From an uncultured Pirellula sp. (GTDB taxonomy: Bacteria > Planctomycetota > Planctomycetia > Pirellulales > Pirellulaceae), in NCBI GenBank assembly GCA_903892365.1, contig CAITIF010000479.1:1-5131 (forward strand): a DNA stretch of 5,131 nucleotides, in the 5' to 3' direction. A program made the position numbers and the translations under genes. Positions 1 to 5,131 of this stretch are shown piece after piece; positions within the stretch are counted from its first letter, which is position 1; each line of letters starts with the position of its first letter. The notes under the pieces are model-generated. The model saw only the letters and a program-made list of their open reading frames with translations, had not been told where the DNA came from and made no database searches.

Positions 1-413
1 CCATGGTGGACGTCACATTCCTATTGTTGATTTTCTTCATGATCACGGCATCGTTTTCGAGCGAGAAGGTCATCGAAGAACCACCCTCGATGTCGGACAA
101 AGCCTCTTCAACACCAAGAGAAGAACCCGACAAAGTTCTGGACACCGTCCGAGTTCAGGTTGACGAATTCAACGCGTACACCATTATCTTGCCAGGCGGA
201 GAAGACCGGCAAGCGAGCAGCAAACAAGACTTGTTGATGGCATTGGACGACGCTCGTCGCGAGATCGTGACGGGGGCCAATGATGATGCACTGAAGATGG
301 CTGTAGAAGCCCACGTGGATTCCATTCATGCGGCCGTAATTGCGGCCTTGGATGCCGGGCGTGACAAAGGATTTAGTAGTTTTCAAGTTACCGTGGTTGA
401 GGAGTTTGATTAA
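1..413 (+). CDS. ExbD/TolR family biopolymer transport protein, 5' end outside window
   Basis: This is the C-terminal part of an ExbD/TolR-type subunit. In that family ExbD forms a proton-driven inner-membrane motor with ExbB/TolQ/MotA-like proteins. The visible frame begins inside the single membrane helix (MVDVTFLLLIFFMITASF). The Asp at bases 9-11 fits the conserved family Asp needed for proton use. The ATG at base 3 is therefore internal: the true N-terminus and the first part of the helix are missing, and bases 1-2 end the preceding codon. After the helix comes an acidic, proline-containing linker, then a periplasmic alpha/beta domain of about 90 residues. That domain ends with the family-typical helix and last strand (VDSIHAAVIAALDAGRDKGF, then SSFQVTVVEE). 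The stop lies three bases before the next ATG, so the genes are probably co-transcribed. An ExbB/MotA-like partner would be expected upstream. The family call is strong; the substrate and partner are unknown. Confidence 0.88.
   Translation, partial: MVDVTFLLLIFFMITASFSSEKVIEEPPSMSDKASSTPREEPDKVLDTVRVQVDEFNAYTIILPGGEDRQASSKQDLLMALDDARREIVTGANDDALKMAVEAHVDSIHAAVIAALDAGRDKGFSSFQVTVVEEFD
398..404 (+). promoter_or_regulatory. Possible ribosome binding site for the propeller gene
   Basis: TGAGGAG lies within the last codons of the ExbD gene, 12 bases before the ATG at 417. It matches a Shine-Dalgarno core, but the spacing is longer than optimal and the bases also encode Val-Glu-Glu. Coupled re-initiation from the stop at 411-413 may matter as much. 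Confidence 0.35.
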
Positions 414-416
414 ACG

Positions 417-3400
417 ATGGCAGCGTCGCAGTTCATAGCACTTCTGGAGAGCCGAGGCTTGCTCGATCCAGAAATCATCGCTGAGTTACATCGCCAGGTC
501 GAACAGACCAAAGGTCGTATTACGCCTGAGGCTATCGCAAAGCTTTTGGTCGAAAACGGACAACTCACTCGCTTTCAAGCGACCAAGCTGGTTACCGAGC
601 TGAACGAATCCTTGGGTGATAGCCGCCCCGACCCTTCGTTGGCCCTAAGAGGTGGGCGTCCGCTGGAAACCGCTCCGTCCGAGCATGATTCTGTAGAAGA
701 TCTGCTTCCGGATGACGTAGAGGAAGTAGTCGAGGTGGTCGAAGTCGTTGAGAATGGAATCGATGAAGTCGAGATCGTCGAAATTGCCGAGCCGAAATCG
801 GCTCCATCCGCCAAAGGTTCAGCAGGCTTCGGCTCGGACGCAGCGATAGAGGATCAACCGAAGCGAGTGATACGCGATTCGAAGGTGAAATCCCGCAGCG
901 CTTGGGAATCGTTTCGGATCATTGGCTATGCGTTTATTCTTTTGCTTCTTTTGATTCTGTTGATCCCGTTGGTGGGCTGGCTGATGAAGGGCTCTGCGGA
1001 CGAGGCCTTCACCCGAGCCGAAGATGCTTACAAAGCCAGAGATTACGAGAAAGCCAGCAAGTCCTTTGGCGACTTTGCAGCAAACTACGCAAACGACACC
1101 CGATCTTCCAAGTCCAAAGTATTCGCGGGCCTCGCAAAAATCCGACAAGATGCTGAGAAAGCTGCTGATCCGAACGTTGCCCTTAAAACATGCCAAGATG
1201 TTTTACCTGGAATTGCAAACGAATCGGGACTGAACGAACTTCGGGGCGATGTTACGGATACGCTTTTGAGGATCTCCGAAAAATTCGTCGCGAAGATTGA
1301 AAACACCGATTCGATCGGAGGTAGAAAAGAACTGATCACGAAAATGGATCAGCAGCTGGAACTGATTCGAGACCCTAGGTACGTTGGAACTCAAGAAAGA
1401 ACGCAAAACGAGCTTCGCATTCGTAAGATCGAAGAAGACCAGAATCGCTTGCTTCGGGAAATTACGCGTGGCGAAGATTTGGCATCAACACTTGAGGCAA
1501 TGAAAACTTCGGTCGAGGCAAAAGATGTCTCGAAGACTTACGATTTGCGACGAACCTTGGTGCGGAAGTACCCTCAGCTTACTTCGGATTCAAAGCTCGG
1601 GGAACTACTTAGTGAAGCGACCAAAATACAACTAGGGTTGGTCACAGCATCGTCGACGATGCCAACGGTCAACAGCGAGATCGCAACCAAGCGGGCCCCG
1701 AACAAAGCTATTCTGGCCGGAAGAACGATCAGCGGTACCGATGGTGAATCAGGCTCTACGATTTACCTTCGAGTTGCGGGGTCAGTGGTGGCCATGAACG
1801 CTGGCAATGGCAAGGTTCTTTGGCGTCATCACATTGGACGTGATTGGACAGGCTCCCCTAAACGAATGAATTCGACAGACGAGAGTGACGTCTTGGTCTT
1901 CGTGCAAGAGCAGGGATTGCTAAAACGACTTGGGGCCGCGGATGGATCAGTTCTTTGGGAGACGACCATTCCAGGGCGGATCGTGGAACCATTGATCGAC
2001 GGTGACGACATTTTTGTTGCGGCCCGCAGCGGTGACGTATTTTGTATTGATGCCGTGACTGGTCAAAGCCGATGGGGCAAAAAATATCCTCAAGCGATTG
2101 ATATCGGACTTGGCGGATCTCCTGGCAAGAAAAAGCGTTACTTGGTCGGGGAGCACTCCAATTTGTACGTGGTTTCACGCGCCAGCGGCCAATGCGACGA
2201 AGTTGTTTATCTCGGTCATAACCCATCTACGATTGCGGTTCCGCCAATCTGGATTTTGAACCATTTGATTTTGTTTGAGAACGACGGTACGGACTTTTGC
2301 ACGATGCGAGTCTTCAATACCGACGAGGAAGGTATGGGGCTGACACCGGCACAGAACCCGGTGATCTTCCGCGGTCACGTGGTCGTGGAACCACAGGTGG
2401 ACGGAAGGCGATTGGCGGTTGCGACCAATCTTGGTGAAGTTGCGATTATGGATGTCGAACCATCCAATGCAAACGACCGGGTATTCAAGCTGGTTAGCTT
2501 GGTTGGTAACGAAACCACACCCAAAACCACTTGGCCTTTGATGGCCGGGAATGACCTGTGGTTGGCTTCGACCCGCCTTATCTACTATCAAGTTCAAGTG
2601 ACTTCGCAAAAGTTGAATCGCCAATGGCTTAATGAAGATGGTGATCAATTCACCAATCGGCCCATGAAGGTGGATGATCATGTTATTTACACTCGCTTTG
2701 TACGAGGCAATTTGGGAACACGCGTCAGTGCGATCAACCCGACCACTGGAAAGCCCATTTGGGAAACGGATGTTGCATCCCCGGTGATGTCTTTGGGAAC
2801 GGACGGCAAGGGGTTCATTGCATCTACAGCGCAGGGGGCGGTATTCTCATTGGATGCGAAATCGTTCTCGGGGGAAGTCGCAGTGGAACCTATCGAAAAC
2901 CTCGGCCGAAACCAACGTTCCTTGACGTTTTCCAATCCGGTTGTTCTAAAAGATTCAAAAATTGCACTGCTGAATCAAGCGGATGGAAATCAATTGTTGT
3001 TGATCGATCCTGCCCGTCGTTCTTCGAACCCATCGAGATTGGTAGCGATCGAGCTTGGAGGAGGCGTTCCATCGAACGAACCGTTGGCCTTAGGGAACGG
3101 GGCCGTCTTGGTCCCCTTGAACAACGCTCAAATTGCAATGCTCGATCCAGAGAAAGGCAAGTTGATCGGTACGCCCTTTCAGCCAACCGTCCAAGCGGGA
3201 GAGCGACCGGTATGGTTAAATCCCGTCATGCTGTCTGACAAGCAAAGTGTGGTGATTGCCGACGAGAATCGCAACATGGTGAAGCTATCAACGGGCAAAC
3301 AGCTTCGTCCAATCACTTCCCAACCCTTAGATCGACCGTTGAAAGCCAGATTGGCGATCGTCAATGATGTGATCGTGGCGGTATCCGCAACAGCCTCTGG

Positions 3401-3845
3401 TGATCAACTCGACTTTTTTGATTCGGGCGAGCTAAAGCGAACTTCATCAGTCCCGGTTGAGGGAAGATTCTCCTGGGGACCTTACGCTCTTCAAGGAGAG
3501 AGCAGTAACATTGTGTTCGCTTTGAGCGATATCGAAGGATTGGTTGCTTGCGATTCTACCGGCAAGAAACTTTGGGCTGCACAGCTCGGCCAAGTCGTTT
3601 TGGTGGGACGGCCTCAAGCGATTGGCTCTGACATCCTTTTTGCGACAACCAGTGGTGAGATCATTCGTTTATCCAGCGAGACCGGCAAGACGATCGCTCG
3701 CGTTCAGATTGGCGAACCGATCAGTGGTACTCCTTTGTTGTTATCCAAAGGAATGTTGGTACCATGCGATGAAGGGGTTGTTATGACGGTACCTATCCCT
3801 GATGCTTCCCTTGATTCTGGCTCGGACACAACAGGTGCGAACTAA
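417..3845 (+). CDS. Membrane-anchored PQQ/BamB-like beta-propeller protein with TPR-like region and planctomycete N-terminal module
   Basis: The 1142-residue product is complete. Residues 1-65 form a small helical module (FIALLESRGLLDPEIIAEL, then LAKLL-like and GQLTRFQA motifs) resembling the N-terminus of many planctomycete Ser/Thr kinases. No kinase domain follows. Residues 91-125 are an acidic Val/Glu tract. A basic stretch at 149-160 precedes a single membrane helix at about 167-189, suggesting the N-terminus is cytoplasmic and the rest periplasmic. Residues 194-405 are helical and TPR-like (for example AYKARDYEKASKSFGDFAANY). Residues 449-1126 are a run of PQQ-like propeller blades; clear G-x-x-x-W blade ends occur at 465-469, 510-514, 549-553, 778-782 and 1049-1053. 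No enzymatic residues are recognised, so a scaffold or binding role is inferred. The ATG at 417 is chosen because the N-terminal module starts there, directly after the ExbD gene. The architecture is certain; the biochemical function is unknown. Confidence 0.85.
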   Translation: MAASQFIALLESRGLLDPEIIAELHRQVEQTKGRITPEAIAKLLVENGQLTRFQATKLVTELNESLGDSRPDPSLALRGGRPLETAPSEHDSVEDLLPDDVEEVVEVVEVVENGIDEVEIVEIAEPKSAPSAKGSAGFGSDAAIEDQPKRVIRDSKVKSRSAWESFRIIGYAFILLLLLILLIPLVGWLMKGSADEAFTRAEDAYKARDYEKASKSFGDFAANYANDTRSSKSKVFAGLAKIRQDAEKAADPNVALKTCQDVLPGIANESGLNELRGDVTDTLLRISEKFVAKIENTDSIGGRKELITKMDQQLELIRDPRYVGTQERTQNELRIRKIEEDQNRLLREITRGEDLASTLEAMKTSVEAKDVSKTYDLRRTLVRKYPQLTSDSKLGELLSEATKIQLGLVTASSTMPTVNSEIATKRAPNKAILAGRTISGTDGESGSTIYLRVAGSVVAMNAGNGKVLWRHHIGRDWTGSPKRMNSTDESDVLVFVQEQGLLKRLGAADGSVLWETTIPGRIVEPLIDGDDIFVAARSGDVFCIDAVTGQSRWGKKYPQAIDIGLGGSPGKKKRYLVGEHSNLYVVSRASGQCDEVVYLGHNPSTIAVPPIWILNHLILFENDGTDFCTMRVFNTDEEGMGLTPAQNPVIFRGHVVVEPQVDGRRLAVATNLGEVAIMDVEPSNANDRVFKLVSLVGNETTPKTTWPLMAGNDLWLASTRLIYYQVQVTSQKLNRQWLNEDGDQFTNRPMKVDDHVIYTRFVRGNLGTRVSAINPTTGKPIWETDVASPVMSLGTDGKGFIASTAQGAVFSLDAKSFSGEVAVEPIENLGRNQRSLTFSNPVVLKDSKIALLNQADGNQLLLIDPARRSSNPSRLVAIELGGGVPSNEPLALGNGAVLVPLNNAQIAMLDPEKGKLIGTPFQPTVQAGERPVWLNPVMLSDKQSVVIADENRNMVKLSTGKQLRPITSQPLDRPLKARLAIVNDVIVAVSATASGDQLDFFDSGELKRTSSVPVEGRFSWGPYALQGESSNIVFALSDIEGLVACDSTGKKLWAAQLGQVVLVGRPQAIGSDILFATTSGEIIRLSSETGKTIARVQIGEPISGTPLLLSKGMLVPCDEGVVMTVPIPDASLDSGSDTTGAN
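726..752 (+). repeat. Three degenerate 9-bp units encoding Val-Val-Glu
   Basis: Residues 104-112 of the propeller protein are three consecutive Val-Val-Glu triplets. The three DNA copies differ mostly at third codon positions. They lie in a wider acidic tract (residues 91-125) between the N-terminal module and the membrane helix, on the predicted cytoplasmic side. The synonymous differences suggest the peptide pattern is conserved, rather than this being a fresh slippage product. Confidence 0.7.
915..983 (+). other. Transmembrane segment of the propeller protein
   Basis: Residues 167-189 contain a Leu/Ile-rich hydrophobic core (YAFILLLLLILLIPLVGWLM). They follow a basic stretch (KRVIRDSKVKSR) and are followed by an acidic, alanine-rich helix. 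By the positive-inside rule the first ~165 residues are cytoplasmic, and the TPR-like and propeller regions lie outside the inner membrane. This is the only strong membrane segment in the protein. Confidence 0.85.
1761..3794 (+). other. PQQ/BamB-like beta-propeller region, about 16 blade-like units
   Basis: Within residues 449-1126 the pattern of a hydrophobic strand, a turn, an 'xVxxxDxxTGxxxW'-like strand and a loop recurs about every 40-50 residues. By eye, units begin near residues 449, 491, 530, 572, 612, 663, 713, 754, 797, 847, 893, 943, 984, 1030, 1071 and 1111. The first three, the eighth and the fourteenth keep the Gly...Trp end; the others are degenerate. BamB and PQQ dehydrogenases have eight blades per propeller, so 16 units would fit two propellers in tandem. 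The count is a manual estimate. Confidence 0.6.
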
Positions 3846-3847
3846 TG
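3843..3847 (+). promoter_or_regulatory. TAATG stop/start overlap (translational coupling)
   Basis: The TAA stop of the propeller gene shares its last A with the ATG of the TPR/solute-binding-like gene. Only a weak AGG (3833-3835) lies upstream, so ribosomes finishing the first gene probably start the second by re-initiation. The choice of this ATG is supported by the signal peptide that begins directly at it. Confidence 0.65.
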
Positions 3848-3922
3848 GTGCGATGGTTCCAGTCCGCGATAGTACAAGTTCTTGGCTTGGGCATAGTCTG
3901 TTTTGCTGGTCAAGCATTCGGT
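3845..3922 (+). other. Signal peptide coding region
   Basis: Residues 1-26 of the TPR/solute-binding-like protein have a short n-region with Arg3, a hydrophobic stretch from about 8 to 21 (AIVQVLGLGIVCFA) and small residues before a likely cut between Gly26 and Gln27. Export by the Sec route is inferred, which puts the protein on the same side of the membrane as the propeller domain. Confidence 0.7.
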
Positions 3923-5131
3923 CAGCAAGATAAGCTGCTTGAAGAAGTGGGGATCGTCGGGTCCGTTCTCGATGAAAAGGTTCCCTTCGATATCATCACT
4001 TTGAACAAAGAGGCCGGTGGGAAAAGCGTTCGGGTGAATCCTATCGATTTTCCGAACCGTAAAGTTCCATCTTCACCGAAAGAAACCGATCGCTTCAAGG
4101 TAACATTCCCGATCTTCCCGTCTCGCATTTACGACATCGCTTGGAAGGATATTCAAGCGGTGATTTTGTATGAGCAATTGATCCTGCAACAGGCTAATAA
4201 GCTGTTGGATAGGAAGCAGTTTGCAGAAGCATTCGAGCATCTCAACTTTTTGCTTTTGAATTATCCACAAACACCAGGGCTCTCGAAACTGAAGCGAGAT
4301 TTTCTTTTTCGAAGCGCGACCGAAATGGCTGGGATGCGGAAACTGCCACACGCATTGGCTGTCTTGGAAGAGTTTCAGAAGTCGTTCCCGGACGACAAAG
4401 ATAAGGACAAGATTCGAACTGCTATTTCCAACGTTTCCAACCAACTCATCGATTCGTATTTTGCCGCGAATGAATTGGCGACTGCCAAGGCGATGATCAC
4501 ACGATTGGAGAAGGATTACGCCAAGGATCCGCTTCCAGTAGTGCTCAAGTGGAAAGGCAAATTTCTGGAGATGGCAACCGACTTGAAGACTAAGTCCGAA
4601 GAGCTCCGAGATGCTGGCGACTTCCCGAAGGCTCGGCAAGCGGCGGTAAAAATGTTGGAAGTTGAACCAGAAATTGAAGGCGGGAAACAGCTGCTTAACG
4701 AGCTGATTTTGGCCTATCCCATGATTCGAGTTGCGGTCTTCCAAAAATCTTCCACGCCCGATCCATCTTCGCTTGCAGATTGGCCTTCTTTTCGAAACGG
4801 CCAATTGGTCACCAAGCCCATGTTCGAGTTCCGAAGCACTGGACCTGAAGGGGGGCAATATCGATTCACGTTTGGATCGTTCCAACACAGCGACGACCGA
4901 ACCGAGCTTGACATGATGATTCAGAATCCAGGTAAGGACGGAGTGCCGGACAGTTTGGAGATTTCTCAGGCTTTGCTAAATCGAGCGATGGTTGGTCACC
5001 AAGCGTATGTGCCAGGTTGGGCGTCAATTGTCGATTCCATTTCGGTTTTCGGACCTGAAAGACTGAAGCTGAAGCTACGACGTCCGCACGTTCTTCCACA
5101 AGCTTTTATGCAATGGCAAATGCCCAGCCGA
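3845..5131 (+). CDS. Secreted TPR protein with family-5 solute-binding-protein-like domain, 3' end outside window
   Basis: The frame is open from the ATG at 3845 to the last base (429 codons, no stop), so the C-terminus is missing. Residues 1-26 look like a Sec signal peptide: Arg at 3, a hydrophobic core, and possible cleavage after AFG. The Cys at 19 is not in a good lipobox. Residues 30-100 look beta-rich and are unrecognised. Residues 106-292 contain about four TPR-like helical hairpins (for example LLDRKQFAEAFEHLNFLLLN, then YP). From about 313 the pattern resembles the start of SBP_bac_5 peptide-binding proteins: LVTKPMFEF, SDD at 349-351, a helix at 369-381, and a domain-I-like strand at 394-414 (SIVDSISVFGPERLKLKLRR). 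The start overlaps the upstream stop by one base, implying translational coupling. The binding-protein call is moderate because the ligand-binding core lies mostly beyond the window. A plain TPR envelope protein is the alternative. Confidence 0.7.
   Translation, partial: MVRWFQSAIVQVLGLGIVCFAGQAFGQQDKLLEEVGIVGSVLDEKVPFDIITLNKEAGGKSVRVNPIDFPNRKVPSSPKETDRFKVTFPIFPSRIYDIAWKDIQAVILYEQLILQQANKLLDRKQFAEAFEHLNFLLLNYPQTPGLSKLKRDFLFRSATEMAGMRKLPHALAVLEEFQKSFPDDKDKDKIRTAISNVSNQLIDSYFAANELATAKAMITRLEKDYAKDPLPVVLKWKGKFLEMATDLKTKSEELRDAGDFPKARQAAVKMLEVEPEIEGGKQLLNELILAYPMIRVAVFQKSSTPDPSSLADWPSFRNGQLVTKPMFEFRSTGPEGGQYRFTFGSFQHSDDRTELDMMIQNPGKDGVPDSLEISQALLNRAMVGHQAYVPGWASIVDSISVFGPERLKLKLRRPHVLPQAFMQWQMPSR

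Noticed and set aside
3..5. ATG at base 3 as the start of the ExbD gene
   Set aside because: It would remove the N-terminal half of the membrane helix and leave the conserved Asp at residue 3. In the family a cytoplasmic segment and more helix precede this point, so the gene continues upstream of the window.
329..347. Repeated TGCGGCC and a short GGCCG/CGGCC hairpin
   Set aside because: It falls in the conserved helix codons of the ExbD domain (Ala-Ala codons repeated). The stem is only five base pairs and no T-run follows, so it is not a terminator.
575..814. Minus-strand frame rich in Ser/Thr (STTSTTSST-like)
   Set aside because: It is the complement of the Val/Glu repeat tract in the propeller gene. 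The apparent mucin-like composition is a by-product of that repeat.
2175..2681. Minus-strand frame of 168 codons
   Set aside because: It is antisense to the propeller blades, has no domain signal and no gene-like context.
2759..3238. Plus-strand alternative frame of 159 codons
   Set aside because: It lies inside the propeller gene in another frame. Its product is rich in Arg, Gly and Ser and shows no domain, whereas the main frame keeps blade motifs throughout.
4073..4888. Long minus-strand open frame of 271 codons
   Set aside because: It is wholly antisense to the TPR/solute-binding-like gene, which has a signal peptide, TPR-like pattern and operon placement. The antisense translation is low-complexity in Arg, Gln and Leu and shows no recognisable domain.

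Overview
The window looks like a stretch of a planctomycete chromosome (Planctomycetota, most likely a Pirellulales-type bacterium). This rests on protein architecture, not on a database search. The central gene opens with a short helical module that I associate with planctomycete Ser/Thr kinases and related signalling proteins. The third gene joins TPR-like helices to a dipeptide-binding-protein-like domain, a combination I also recall from that phylum. Base composition is mixed, with roughly half G+C by eye.

Three genes lie head to tail on the + strand and leave almost no non-coding DNA. Bases 1-413 are the 3' part of an ExbD/TolR-family gene; its start lies upstream of the window. Three bases later comes a 1142-residue gene (417-3845). 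It encodes, in order, an N-terminal helical module, an acidic Val/Glu tract, one transmembrane segment, a TPR-like helical region and a long PQQ/BamB-like beta-propeller region. Its stop overlaps the start of the third gene (TAATG at 3843-3847). The third gene runs open through the right edge (3845-5131, 429 codons visible) and encodes a secreted TPR protein that leads into a family-5 solute-binding-protein-like domain.

The spacing (3 nt, then a 1 nt overlap) indicates one transcript with translational coupling. All three products are predicted to be envelope proteins: a proton-motor subunit, a membrane-anchored periplasmic propeller scaffold and an exported solute- or peptide-binding-like protein. 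A reasonable inference is a planctomycete envelope complex in which an ExbB/ExbD-type motor works with a propeller/TPR scaffold and a binding protein. No substrate can be deduced, and no ABC permease, ATPase or TonB gene is visible here.

No tRNA, rRNA, CRISPR array, insertion sequence, promoter or rho-independent terminator was recognised. There is no intergenic stretch longer than three bases.
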